DNA of 64,000 nt from Bacillota bacterium (GTDB lineage Bacteria > Bacillota > Sulfobacillia > Sulfobacillales > Sulfobacillaceae). Below the pieces are notes generated by a model. That model was given only the letters and a program-made list of their open reading frames with translations. It searched no databases and was not told the origin of the DNA. The translations under genes and the position numbers were made by a program. Shown here in pieces: positions 36,854 to 46,073 of this stretch. Each line of letters opens with the position of its first letter. Position 1 is the first letter of the stretch. The stretch covers positions 1-64,000 of the forward strand of contig JAIMBD010000010.1 in the NCBI GenBank assembly GCA_023511625.1. Reading direction: 5' to 3'.

Positions 36854-37585
36854 ATGGACGACCGGGAGATGACCATCGCCGAGCACCTGGAAGAGCTCCG
36901 GCGGCGCCTGGCGGTGATGCTGGCGGCCGTGGCGGTGGCCTTCGGCGCAGGGTTCTTCTACGCCCGGCCGGTGGTGGACTGGCTCGTGGCGCGATCGCCC
37001 TTGGGTCGGGTGGTGGTGACAGGGGTCACGGAGGCCTTTTACGGGCTGATCAAGGTCGACGTGGTCATGGCGCTGGTGGCGAGCTCCCCCGTCATCCTCT
37101 ACGAAATCGCTGCCTTTGTCTTCCCCGGCCTGACCGAGGCCGAAAAGCGCCTGGTGCGATGGGTGGCCGTGCCGGGGCTGCTCCTGTTTCTGGGGGGCAT
37201 GGCCTTTGGGTTCTTCGTGTTTGTGCCGGTAGTCCTGCACGTGATGCTGGCGTTTACCGGCCAGCGCATCGTGCCCCTGTGGACCTTGAACAGCTACCTT
37301 TCGTTCTTGATTGTCTTGACGGTGCCGTTCGGGGTGGTAGTGGAGATGCCCCTGGTCACGGGGGTGTTGGCGGCGCTCGGCATCCTCGAACCGAAGGTCC
37401 TGGCGCGATACCGCCGGTGGGCTGTGCTGGTGGCCTTTCTCATCGCCGCCATCCTGGCGCCGCCAGACGCGCTGTCGATGCTCCTCATGGCGCTGCCCAT
37501 CTATGCCGTCTACGAGCTTAGCTACCTCGTGGCGCGCCTTATGTTCCGCCCGGCGCTGGGCGAGCCGGAATGGCTCGAAGATTAG
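36854..37585 (+). CDS. tatC: Sec-independent (Tat) translocase subunit TatC
   Basis: 243 residues with six membrane segments. N-terminal MTIAEHLEELRRRL and the first-loop segment SSPVILYEIAAFVFPGLTEAEKR are the TatC signatures for binding the twin-arginine signal. No tatA is adjacent. Notably the molybdoenzyme in this window has no Tat signal. Confidence 0.95.
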   Translation: MDDREMTIAEHLEELRRRLAVMLAAVAVAFGAGFFYARPVVDWLVARSPLGRVVVTGVTEAFYGLIKVDVVMALVASSPVILYEIAAFVFPGLTEAEKRLVRWVAVPGLLLFLGGMAFGFFVFVPVVLHVMLAFTGQRIVPLWTLNSYLSFLIVLTVPFGVVVEMPLVTGVLAALGILEPKVLARYRRWAVLVAFLIAAILAPPDALSMLLMALPIYAVYELSYLVARLMFRPALGEPEWLED

Positions 37586-37601
37586 GGAATCCGGGGCTTC
37601 G

Positions 37602-37631
37602 TTGTTCCCCCGAAGAGGGCTTTAGTATAAT
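37602..37631 (+). promoter_or_regulatory. Promoter of the DUF881 gene
   Basis: TTGTTC (37602-37607), 18-bp spacer, TATAAT (37626-37631), 19 bp before the GTG start. Confidence 0.65.
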
Positions 37632-37649
37632 GGGCCGGGGGGATGGGGG

Positions 37650-38324
37650 GTGCGACTGGAATCGGGCCGAATCGCGGTGGCAGTGGCTGCCCTGTTGGTG
37701 GGGATGATGGTCGCCATCCAGTTCCGGCTCCAACAAGTGGTGCCGCCGCCGACGGCCACCGACCAGTTGCTCTCCCTGCTCAAGACGTCCGACCAACAGC
37801 GGGCCGCCTTAACCCAAGAAGTAGCGCAGCTGAAGGCTCAGTTGCGCCAAAAGCTGTCGCAAAGCGCGGCCGACCGACAAATTGCCCAAGAGTTGACCCG
37901 CGACGAGATCTTAGCCGGCACCATCCCGGTCAAGGGCCCGGGGATTGAGGTGATCTGGTCGAACGGCACGGCTCCGGCCGGCTATCAGCTCACCGACATC
38001 GATCTGTTACTTTTGGTCAACGAGCTGCGCGCATCCGGCGCCGAGGCCATCGCCATCAACGGCCAGCGCATCACGGCCGAGACCGAAATCCGCGCAGCCG
38101 GCAACTACGTCCTTATCAACAACAGCCAAGAAGACCCTCCCTTTACCATCGACGCGATCGGTAACCCCCAGACCCTCACCGATGGGTTGAAGTTGCCCGG
38201 GGGACTCTACGACCAGAGCTTGCAGGAAGGGCGAAGCATGATCATCCGCACCGTCTCGCAACTGACGGTGCCGGCAGCGCCACCGTTGGCCGATCAGTAC
38301 GCCAGCCCTGCTGTCAAGCCGTGA
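37650..38324 (+). CDS. DUF881 family protein
   Basis: 224 residues. One membrane helix (about 7-25), a coiled coil (about 40-75), then the DUF881 domain with [28 protein letters not shown] and [11 protein letters not shown]. The family (YlxW/YlxX) occurs in Gram-positive bacteria, often near division genes; its function is not settled. GTG start. The icd gene follows. Confidence 0.88.
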   Translation: MRLESGRIAVAVAALLVGMMVAIQFRLQQVVPPPTATDQLLSLLKTSDQQRAALTQEVAQLKAQLRQKLSQSAADRQIAQELTRDEILAGTIPVKGPGIEVIWSNGTAPAGYQLTDIDLLLLVNELRASGAEAIAINGQRITAETEIRAAGNYVLINNSQEDPPFTIDAIGNPQTLTDGLKLPGGLYDQSLQEGRSMIIRTVSQLTVPAAPPLADQYASPAVKP

Positions 38325-38356
38325 TCGCTCGGGTGCAAGGGCAGAAAGGAGTCAAC

Positions 38357-39580
38357 GTGAAACCGGAAGGGGAACGGATTACCTACCACAACGGGGTGTT
38401 GTCGGTGCCGGACCACCCCATCATCCCCTTTATTGAGGGGGACGGCATCGGGCCCGACATCTGGCGTGCCACCCAGAAGACGGTGGACGCTGCCGTGGCC
38501 CGAGCTTACCGTGGCCAGCGGAAGATCGCCTGGATGGAGGTGCTGGCCGGCGAGAAAGCTTACCACGCCACCGGCGAGTGGTTGCCCCAAGCTACGCTCG
38601 ACGCTTTTCAGGAGTACCGAGTGGGGATCAAGGGCCCCCTGACCACCCCCGTCGGCGGCGGCATCCGCAGCCTCAACGTCGCCATTCGCCAGGCTTTGGA
38701 CCTCTACGCCTGCGTGCGCCCGGTGCGCTACATCCCTGGGGTGCCCTCACCGCTGCGGGAGCCCCAGAAGGTGGACATGGTCATCTTCCGCGAAAACACG
38801 GAGGACGTCTATGCCGGCATCGAATGGCCAGCCCACTCGCCCGAGGCGCAGAAGGTGATCCGGTTCCTCAACCAGGAGCTGGGCTGCAACATCGCGCCCG
38901 AGGCGGCCATCGGCATCAAGCCCATGACCCAGTTCTGCAGCGACCGCCTCATTCGCGCCGCCATCCGGTACGCCATCCGCCGGCGTCGGCGTTCGGTGAC
39001 GCTCATGCACAAGGGGAACATCATGAAGTTCACCGAAGGCGCCTTCCGGGACTGGGGTTACCAGCTGGCGGCGCGGGAATTTCCCGACCAGGTCATCAGC
39101 GAAGAGGCGGTGTGGCGCGACCATGGGGGCCAGGTGCCGCCGGGCAAGGTGCTGTTGCGGGACCGCATGGCCGACATCACCTTCCAGCTGGTGTTGTTGC
39201 GGCCCGACGAATTGGATGTGATCGCCACGCCCAATTTGAACGGGGACTATCTGTCTGACGGCGTGGCGGCGGAGGTGGGGGGCGTGGGTATGGCCCCCGG
39301 GGCCAACATCTCCGATGAGGTGGCGGTATTTGAGGCCACGCACGGTACGGCGCCGAAGTACGCCAATCAGGACAAGGTCAACCCGGGTTCGCTCATCCTC
39401 TCGGCAGTGATGATGCTGGAGCACATGGGGTGGGACGAGGCGGCGGACCTCTTGCGCCGGAGCTTGGAGCAGACGATCCAAGACCGCGTGGTCACCTACG
39501 ACCTCGCCCGCCAGATGGAAGGGGCCCGCGAGGTCAAGACCTCTGAATTCGCCGAGGCGATGATCGCGCGCATGGGCTGA
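38357..39580 (+). CDS. icd: Isocitrate dehydrogenase (NADP-type)
   Basis: 407 residues. [14 protein letters not shown] near the N-terminus, [30 protein letters not shown] with the substrate-binding serine and arginines, [12 protein letters not shown], and [20 protein letters not shown] for the coenzyme. It makes 2-oxoglutarate. GTG start chosen because AGAAAGGAG lies 5 bp upstream; an earlier in-frame GTG overlaps the DUF881 stop and lacks a site. Confidence 0.95.
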   Translation: MKPEGERITYHNGVLSVPDHPIIPFIEGDGIGPDIWRATQKTVDAAVARAYRGQRKIAWMEVLAGEKAYHATGEWLPQATLDAFQEYRVGIKGPLTTPVGGGIRSLNVAIRQALDLYACVRPVRYIPGVPSPLREPQKVDMVIFRENTEDVYAGIEWPAHSPEAQKVIRFLNQELGCNIAPEAAIGIKPMTQFCSDRLIRAAIRYAIRRRRRSVTLMHKGNIMKFTEGAFRDWGYQLAAREFPDQVISEEAVWRDHGGQVPPGKVLLRDRMADITFQLVLLRPDELDVIATPNLNGDYLSDGVAAEVGGVGMAPGANISDEVAVFEATHGTAPKYANQDKVNPGSLILSAVMMLEHMGWDEAADLLRRSLEQTIQDRVVTYDLARQMEGAREVKTSEFAEAMIARMG

Positions 39581-39632
39581 CGCCGGGGACGAGGTACCCA
39601 TGTGGGCAACATAGGGAAAGTGGGGGGATACG

Positions 39633-40565
39633 ATGTTCCGCCGCCATAAGATTACGGTGATCGGGGCCGGGGCCACCGGGGCCACTACGGCGCACTTGTT
39701 GGCCCTGAAGGAATTGGGCGACGTGGTGTTGGTGGACGTGGTGGAAGGGGTTCCCCAGGGGAAGGCGCTCGACATCTGGGAGTCGGGCCCCATCGAGGGC
39801 TTCTCGCTCAAGGTGGTGGGGACCAACCGCTACGAAGAGACGGCCGACTCCGATGTGGTCGTGGTCACGGCCGGGATGCCGCGCAAGCCCGGGATGAGCC
39901 GGGACGACCTTTTGAAGACCAACGCCGAGATCGTGCGCACGGTGGTGAAAGAGGCCGCCCAGGCCTCGCCCAACGCCATCATCGTGGTCCTCACCAATCC
40001 GGCCGACGTCATGAGCTACGTGGCCCAGAAGGCCAGTGGATTTCCGCACCACCGCGTCATGGGCCAGGCCGGCGTGCTGGACTCGGCGCGCTTTCGCACC
40101 TTTCTCGCCGACGCCCTCGGGGTTTCGGTGAAGGACATCACCGCGTTTGTGATGGGCGGGCACGGCGACGACATGGTGCCGCTGGTTCGCTACTCGTACG
40201 CCGGCGGCATTCCCGTGGAGAAACTCCTCCCCAAGGAGACCCTCGACGCCATCGTCCAGCGCACCCGCAACGGCGGTGGCGAGGTGCTGGGACTAATCAA
40301 GACCTCCTCTGCGTTTTACGCTCCCGCCTCGTCGCTGGCGGAGATGGTCCAGGCCATCTTGCACGACGAGCGCCGGATTCTGCCGGTGATCAGCTACCTG
40401 AACGGGGAGTACGGCGAGTACGACATCTATGTCGGCGTGCCTGCCATCATCGGCGGCAACGGCGTCGAGAAGGTGCTGGAGGTCGACTTCACCGACGAGG
40501 AGCGAGCCAATTTCAAGCGCTCGGTCCAATCGGTGCGGGGTCCGTTGTCCCTGTTGACGTTCTAA
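39633..40565 (+). CDS. mdh: Malate dehydrogenase (LDH-like)
   Basis: 310 residues. [18 protein letters not shown] is the NAD-binding loop with the acidic D at the end of strand 2 (LVDVVEG), [16 protein letters not shown] carries substrate arginines, and [17 protein letters not shown] includes the catalytic His. LDH-like MDHs are typical of Gram-positive bacteria. ATG after GGGGGGATACG. A terminator follows. Confidence 0.96.
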   Translation: MFRRHKITVIGAGATGATTAHLLALKELGDVVLVDVVEGVPQGKALDIWESGPIEGFSLKVVGTNRYEETADSDVVVVTAGMPRKPGMSRDDLLKTNAEIVRTVVKEAAQASPNAIIVVLTNPADVMSYVAQKASGFPHHRVMGQAGVLDSARFRTFLADALGVSVKDITAFVMGGHGDDMVPLVRYSYAGGIPVEKLLPKETLDAIVQRTRNGGGEVLGLIKTSSAFYAPASSLAEMVQAILHDERRILPVISYLNGEYGEYDIYVGVPAIIGGNGVEKVLEVDFTDEERANFKRSVQSVRGPLSLLTF

Positions 40566-40579
40566 GCGGCCCGCACCGC

Positions 40580-40609
40580 GGGGGGCGGCTGTCCGCCCCC
40601 CTTGTTGCT
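40580..40609 (+). terminator. Rho-independent terminator after mdh
   Basis: GGGGGGCGG (40580-40588), loop CTGT, CCGCCCCCC (40593-40601), followed by TTGTTGCT. Confidence 0.85.
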
Positions 40610-40661
40610 CTGGTGCGGCCCCGCGCGGGCCCATGCCGTGCATGTAGAGGGGGGAAGAGGG

Positions 40662-41774
40662 TTGAAGCAGTACGAGTACATGGCCAAGCAGACCCTGGCG
40701 GCCTACGGGATCCCCATCCCGCCAGGCCGGGTGGTGGACACGCCGGAAGAGGCCCGGTGGGCCGTGGCCGACATCGGGCCAGCCGCCCTCAAGGCGCAGG
40801 TGCTGGTAGGCGGCCGCGGCAAGGCCGGGGGCATCCGCTTTGCAGCCACCCCGAACGAGGCCGAAGAGGTGGCCCGAGCCATGCTGGGTATGAACCTCAA
40901 GGGCTACACGGTGGAGCGGCTGTGGGTGGAAGGTAAACTGGCGATCGAGCGCGAGCTGTACCTGGCCGTGACCACCGACCGTTCGGCTAAAAAGCCGCTG
41001 GTGTTGGCGTCGACCCGCGGCGGGATGGAGATCGAGGAGGTCGACGACCGCGACATCGTGCGCCGCCATGTGGATCCGCGCATCGGGCTTCTGCCCTACT
41101 TCGGCCGCGAGATGGCGCGCGAATTGGGGCTCCAGCAGCCCTTGGCTGGCGAGTTCGCGCAGATCCTCACCACGCTCTACAAGATTTACCGCGAGAAGGA
41201 CGCCGAACTGGTGGAGATCAACCCGCTGGCAGTGGTGGGAGGCCATCTGGTGGCGGCGGACGCGCGGCTGAACATCGACGACAGTGCCCTCTTCCGCCAT
41301 CCCGACCTGCCCCGCGTCGACGAAGGGTCGGAACTTGAGCGCAAGGTCCACGCCATCGGCCTCGCCTACGTAGAACTGGACGGGGATATCGCCATCATGG
41401 CCAACGGGGCCGGAATGGCCATGGCCACGCTGGACGCCATCCAATACTTCGGGGGCCGGCCGGCCAATTTCCTGGACGCCGGCGGCGGCGCAGCGGTGGA
41501 ACCCACGGCCCAGGCCCTCGGCGTGCTAGTGGAGATGCGGCCGAAGGTCATCTTCATCAACATCTTCGGCGGGATCACGCGGTGCGACGATGTGGCCCAG
41601 GCCATTCTCACCGTCAAGGAGCGCCAGGGCATCCCGGTGCCGATGGTGGTGCGGCTGGTGGGCACCAACGAGGCCGAAGGGGTTCGCCTGTTGGAGGCCG
41701 CAGGGATTTCTGCCTACTCCGACATGGCAGCGGCGGCCAAGGCGGCGGTGGCGCTGGCGGGGGAGGGACGCTAA
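40662..41774 (+). CDS. sucC: Succinate-CoA ligase beta subunit
   Basis: 370 residues. MKQYEYMAKQTLAAYGIPIPPG, the ATP-grasp region ALKAQVLVGGRGKAGGI, EINPLAVVGGHLVAADARLNIDDSA and NIFGGITRCDDVA are family signatures. With SucD it interconverts succinyl-CoA and succinate with nucleotide synthesis. TTG start after GAGGGGGGAAGAGG. sucD starts 1 bp after the stop. Confidence 0.95.
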   Translation: MKQYEYMAKQTLAAYGIPIPPGRVVDTPEEARWAVADIGPAALKAQVLVGGRGKAGGIRFAATPNEAEEVARAMLGMNLKGYTVERLWVEGKLAIERELYLAVTTDRSAKKPLVLASTRGGMEIEEVDDRDIVRRHVDPRIGLLPYFGREMARELGLQQPLAGEFAQILTTLYKIYREKDAELVEINPLAVVGGHLVAADARLNIDDSALFRHPDLPRVDEGSELERKVHAIGLAYVELDGDIAIMANGAGMAMATLDAIQYFGGRPANFLDAGGGAAVEPTAQALGVLVEMRPKVIFINIFGGITRCDDVAQAILTVKERQGIPVPMVVRLVGTNEAEGVRLLEAAGISAYSDMAAAAKAAVALAGEGR

Positions 41775-41775
41775 C

Positions 41776-42648
41776 ATGGCCATCTTGTTGACGCGGCAAC
41801 ACAAGGTGCTGGTCCAAGGGATCACCGGCAATCAGGGGCGGTTTCACACCAAGCAGATGTTGGAGTACGGCACTCCGCTGGTGGCGGGCGTCTCGCCGGG
41901 CCGCGGGGGGACCACGGTCGAAGGGGTGCCGGTGTTCGAGACGGTGAAGGAAGCCGTGGCGGCCACGGGTGCCGACGCCTCCATCGTGTTTGTGCCGGCA
42001 CCCTACGCGCGCGACGCCGCCTTCGAGGCCTTGGAGAACGGAATCCGGCTTTTGGTCCTGATCCCGGAACATATTCCGGTGCTCGACACCATCGACATCG
42101 TCACCCGGGCCCGGGAGCTCGGCGTCGTGGTCATCGGCCCCAACACCTTTGGCCTCATCTCGCCCGGCGAGGGCACCAAGATGGGGATCATGCCGAATCA
42201 CATCTATCGCCCGGGCCCAGTGGGCGTCGTGGCCCGGTCTGGCACCTTAAGCTATGAGATCGCGTTTCAGTTGACGCAGGCCGGTCTCGGTCAGACCACC
42301 GTGGTCGGTATGGGCGGCGACCCGGTGGTGGGGCAAAACTTCGTCTCCATTTTGGAGGCGTTTCATCGTGACCCCGAAACCCGGGCCGTGGTCCTGGTGG
42401 GGGAGATCGGGGGCAACGCCGAGGAGGAGGCGGCCCGCTACCTCGCTGAGTTCGGAAAGCCGGTGGTGGCGTACCTGGCAGGACGAGCCGCGCCGCCCGG
42501 CAAGCGCATGGGCCATGCCGGTGCCATCATCGAACGCGGTCAAGGGACGCTCGAAAGCAAAGAACGGGCATTGACGGCGGCCGGGGCCCGGGTGGTGACC
42601 ATGCCCTGGCAGGTGGCCGAGGCCGTGCGGGAAGTCCTTCGGGGATAA
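41776..42648 (+). CDS. sucD: Succinate-CoA ligase alpha subunit
   Basis: 290 residues. Coenzyme A-binding domain with VQGITGNQGRFHTKQMLEYGTPLVAGVSPGRGG; H247 in KRMGHAGAI is the phosphorylated histidine; GMGGDPVVGQNFVSILEAF and VVLVGEIGGNAEEEAA are typical. ATG after GGGAGGGACGC. Confidence 0.95.
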   Translation: MAILLTRQHKVLVQGITGNQGRFHTKQMLEYGTPLVAGVSPGRGGTTVEGVPVFETVKEAVAATGADASIVFVPAPYARDAAFEALENGIRLLVLIPEHIPVLDTIDIVTRARELGVVVIGPNTFGLISPGEGTKMGIMPNHIYRPGPVGVVARSGTLSYEIAFQLTQAGLGQTTVVGMGGDPVVGQNFVSILEAFHRDPETRAVVLVGEIGGNAEEEAARYLAEFGKPVVAYLAGRAAPPGKRMGHAGAIIERGQGTLESKERALTAAGARVVTMPWQVAEAVREVLRG

Positions 42649-42824
42649 AGCCCAGGACGCCAAACCATTTGGCAGCGGGGATACTTCCTCGCCGCTTTTG
42701 GGCGCAAGGTGGAAGGGGGTTTTTCTTCGCCGGGGTGAAATGGTCGGGGGCGAGGTCCAGGCTTCCTAAGAGTGTCTCCGTCGTGCCTCTACGCAAACGG
42801 GATTGGGCCCTGCTGGCAATAGGT

Positions 42825-42856
42825 TGAGAGGCTACCCAACTGGGCAGCCTCTCATT
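42825..42856. terminator. Bidirectional terminator between sucD and the surface-protein gene
   Basis: GAGAGGCT-a-CCC and GGG-c-AGCCTCTC pair with loop AACT, followed by ATTT on the plus strand. On the minus strand it lies about 20 bp after the surface-protein stop. Confidence 0.75.
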
Positions 42857-42875
42857 TGGGCTCAGCAAGGTGAGA

Positions 42876-45800
42876 TTAGGGGAGTTGGGCAACTACACTG
42901 CTGTTGATGGCTGCGGCTCCTCCCATGACCCAAAACGGCCCACTCGGCACGGCTGCGGTGAGGTACTGAAGGCTCTCCGCAGGAAAAGCCGATGGAGCTG
43001 TTAGTACGATGGGTATGTTGAGTGACCCCGCCAGGACCGAAGCAGATAGGGCGTCGACAAAAGATCCCCCATGACTGCCATCGGCGGCGATGACGGCTCC
43101 ACCTGGCTCGGCCGGGAAGAAATGCTGGTCAATGGCCACGGCCGTAGCATCTCGGGTTGCACCCCCGAGCTGTGTTACCGTCAGGCCGGCATTGGACAAT
43201 TGGGAGCTGACCGTTGGCAGCACTGCCGCGGGTCCCCCTAACACCACCGCCTGCCGAATTCCCGCCCCCTCAAGCGCCTGTAGAGCGGCAGCAGGAAGGG
43301 CCGTTTGTCCCGTATTTACGAGCAACACAGGCGCCTGCAACCGGTAGATGACGGGGCTCGCGGAAAGGGCGTCCACCATTGTCGCCCCATTGGCCACAAA
43401 GACGGTTGATGCGTGGCTTAATCCGTGCTGGTAGAGGTAGTTATCGATTAGCTGCGCGGTTTGAAATCGATCCGACCCTTGAAAAGCGCGGACCACGGTT
43501 AGGCCAGATTGTTGAAGAGTTGTTACCACTGCGTCGCCTACGGCAGCGGGACCGCCCACGATGTACACGGTCTTTGCACCCAGGGATTGGATCGCGGACA
43601 ATACCTCCGGCGACAGCTGATTTGCAGCGGTCAGAAGGATCGGGCCGTGGATGGCGCCTGCCAATCCCGCCGCTGCCAGCGCATCTGGACTCGGGGCTCC
43701 TTCTCCGGCATTCGCCAGCACCACTGCAGTCGTCCCGTCAGGGAACGCGGTTTCGGCGGCCGCAATCGCGGTGTCGATGCGGGTTGCACCGGCCACCCGC
43801 TGGATCTGGGACAAAGCTCCTGTTGGCACGACCGCGAATAGGGTGAGGTGTTCCGTGGTAATGGAAACCGCGTTGCCGTGAATGGTAACGCCTGGCACAA
43901 TCTCCCACTGGAGCGCGAGGGGATTCCAATAAGCTACCGTCAATGCGCCCAGGGCAGTAGGGAAGGCCCATGTAACCGTTACCGGCTGGGTGAAATACGC
44001 CGAGGGCGTCGCGGTCAGGTCTACTGCTTGTAAAGTATCCAGCGGTGTGACGCCTGCCGGTAGGTTGGTCAAGGGGTTTACGGTGACGGTCGTGCGTTCG
44101 GTCACTGCACCTGGCGGCACACTGACGGCTATGCTGTTCCCATTGGCGAAAGACGCCGTGACGGTTCCGCCTGAAGCGGGCGTGACGGTTCCGGTTACGG
44201 GGCCATTCACGGGGGCTGGGCTGGGTGCCGGGCTGACCCCGCCACCACCGCTGGCACCACCGCCACCACCGCCTGCACTACCAGCGCCACCGCCGCCACC
44301 GCCGCCACCGCTTGCCATGACCGGCGGGTTGATAGTGAGGGTTAGCGACGCTGTGGCGGTTGCGCCGGCGCTATCCGTGACTTGCACCGTAAAGGTCGTC
44401 GTGCCAGGCGTCGTCGGTGTGCCGGACAGGGTTCCGGCGGCGGACAAACTCAAGCCGGGGGGCAGTTGGCTTCCTGCAGCTAATGCCCAGGTGTAAGGTG
44501 GCATCCCATTGCTGGCCGATAAGGTGGCACTATAGGAGGACCCTACTTGGCCGGAGGGCAGAGAACTGGTGGTCACCACCGGCGCATTGGCGGCAGCAAA
44601 CGGGGTTCCGGCCAGTTCGGCCAGAGAGGGGGTCGTGGTACTACTGACCGTGACGGTCACGCAGGCCGTCGCGGCATTGAACTGCTGATCGGACGCCGGT
44701 ACCCATTGGTTGGCGCTCTGATTGAACCAGTCAATGGTTGTGGCTCCGTTGAGGTTACAGAACTGGATGGTGACTGTGGTGAAGGAGCTATTGGGAGCGA
44801 GGCTGACATCGTAAAACGCCCCGGTACTATCGGACGGGGACACCGCTGTAGGGTTGGCGGATTCTTGTGCCACGGCTACCGCTCCCGTGCCTCCTGATGC
44901 AGTGGCCTGCACAACGTTGCCTACGCTGGCCGATGCTGGAGTTTGGGCGTTCGTACTCTGGCCGAATGCCACGGCTGCCGGTGGCCGCACTCCAGATGGC
45001 GTAACCAACAACGCGAGTATGGCACTTTGGGAACTGCCTTGAGCATCTGTTACCGTCACCGTGAAGAACGTGGGACCGGAACCCGGTTCCGTTGGGGTGC
45101 CACTTAACACACCCGCACTGGTAAGGGTTAGTCCGGGTGGCAAAGAGCCGTTCGTGACTGCCCACGTATACGGGGGGGTGCCACCAGTGGCTTGCAAGTT
45201 CACCGAATAAGCGCTTCCCACGCTGGCACCCGGTAAGGTTGCGGTAGTGATGGCCAACGCGGAGGCAGAGGTTCCAGCGTTTACGGTTAGCGATAACGTT
45301 GCTTTAGCCGTGGCCGGCGGCGTCTCCGCATCGGCTACCTGAACCGTGAAGGTGGTCGTGCCGGCTGCTGTGGGGGTCCCACTAATTTGCCCATTGGCTG
45401 CCAAGGTGAGCCCCGGCGGCATCGCACTTCCCGAGACCAGGCTCCAGGTGTAGGGCGGCACCCCGCCGCTTGCCTGGAGACTGGCCGAGTAAGGCGAGCC
45501 AACCTGTCCCGCCGGCAAGCTGGCTGTGACGACCCCCAACGAGCCAGGCGAGGTGGGCGTTCCGCTTACAGTGAGCACCTCATTCTGTACCACGGCCCCT
45601 GACTGCCACGTGACGGGAGGGGTTGCCGTGGCGGGGAAGCCGTTGACTGTAAACGTCACCGGGTCCCCCTGGTCCGCGGCGGTGCCTTGGATAATCAGCT
45701 GTGGCGTCAGCCCTGTTCCGCCAAATTGTCCAGATGACTGAATGGCAAGGGTTCCATCTGCCTGTCCATTTAAGTAAGCGGTCACCGTACCCGATGTCAC

Positions 45801-45950
45801 CGGCTGCCCGTTGACAGCGACTACTTTGCCGGAGACTGCCATTGGCAGTACCGGTGCGGTAGGCGCGGCCCATACCGATATCGCGGGGCCGACGACCATT
45901 CCGGCTGCCATGACTATCGTTGTTATGTGCCGGAGGGTTCCTCGACGCAT
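42876..45950 (-). CDS. Secreted protein with Ig-like and cell-wall-binding repeat 2 domains
   Basis: 1024 residues. Signal peptide about 1-29 (cleavage after VWA). Then three to four putative-Ig (He_PIG) units, recognisable by repeated PPYTW...LPPGL.L...G.LSGTPT...TTFTVQV, with another domain between them containing PSAVAFGQSTNAQTP. A Gly/Ser-rich linker follows about residue 550, then a ZU5-like segment (VSVPPGAVTERTTVTV), and three PF04122 repeats from about 735 (RVAGATRIDTAIA, GSDRFQTAQLI, GGATRDATAVAI with IVGGPAAV-type units). PF04122 anchors proteins to the cell wall. ATG after GAGGGGATGTT. A decayed copy lies at 50.9-52.8 kb. Confidence 0.92.
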   Translation of the reverse strand: MRRGTLRHITTIVMAAGMVVGPAISVWAAPTAPVLPMAVSGKVVAVNGQPVTSGTVTAYLNGQADGTLAIQSSGQFGGTGLTPQLIIQGTAADQGDPVTFTVNGFPATATPPVTWQSGAVVQNEVLTVSGTPTSPGSLGVVTASLPAGQVGSPYSASLQASGGVPPYTWSLVSGSAMPPGLTLAANGQISGTPTAAGTTTFTVQVADAETPPATAKATLSLTVNAGTSASALAITTATLPGASVGSAYSVNLQATGGTPPYTWAVTNGSLPPGLTLTSAGVLSGTPTEPGSGPTFFTVTVTDAQGSSQSAILALLVTPSGVRPPAAVAFGQSTNAQTPASASVGNVVQATASGGTGAVAVAQESANPTAVSPSDSTGAFYDVSLAPNSSFTTVTIQFCNLNGATTIDWFNQSANQWVPASDQQFNAATACVTVTVSSTTTPSLAELAGTPFAAANAPVVTTSSLPSGQVGSSYSATLSASNGMPPYTWALAAGSQLPPGLSLSAAGTLSGTPTTPGTTTFTVQVTDSAGATATASLTLTINPPVMASGGGGGGGGAGSAGGGGGGASGGGGVSPAPSPAPVNGPVTGTVTPASGGTVTASFANGNSIAVSVPPGAVTERTTVTVNPLTNLPAGVTPLDTLQAVDLTATPSAYFTQPVTVTWAFPTALGALTVAYWNPLALQWEIVPGVTIHGNAVSITTEHLTLFAVVPTGALSQIQRVAGATRIDTAIAAAETAFPDGTTAVVLANAGEGAPSPDALAAAGLAGAIHGPILLTAANQLSPEVLSAIQSLGAKTVYIVGGPAAVGDAVVTTLQQSGLTVVRAFQGSDRFQTAQLIDNYLYQHGLSHASTVFVANGATMVDALSASPVIYRLQAPVLLVNTGQTALPAAALQALEGAGIRQAVVLGGPAAVLPTVSSQLSNAGLTVTQLGGATRDATAVAIDQHFFPAEPGGAVIAADGSHGGSFVDALSASVLAGSLNIPIVLTAPSAFPAESLQYLTAAVPSGPFWVMGGAAAINSSVVAQLP

Positions 45951-46012
45951 AACATCCCCTCTTTCCTCTCTTTACTGGAAGGTTCGTCCGAACTGCCATC
46001 CCTCAACGGTGC

Positions 46013-46037
46013 GGAGCCCGGGGAGACCCCGGGCTCC
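46013..46037. terminator. Strong hairpin between the two surface-protein genes
   Basis: GGAGCCCGGGG (46013-46023) and CCCCGGGCTCC (46027-46037) form an 11-bp stem with a three-base loop, in the 123-bp gap between the two surface-protein genes. There is no T-run, so it may instead shield RNA ends or attenuate. Confidence 0.6.
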
Positions 46038-46073
46038 GACGCCGGCGCTCCACCACCGAGCGGTCAGCGCACT

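Noticed and set aside
44230-44320. Repetitive CCACCACCG tract as an independent repeat element
   Set aside because: It simply encodes the Gly-rich linker of the surface protein.
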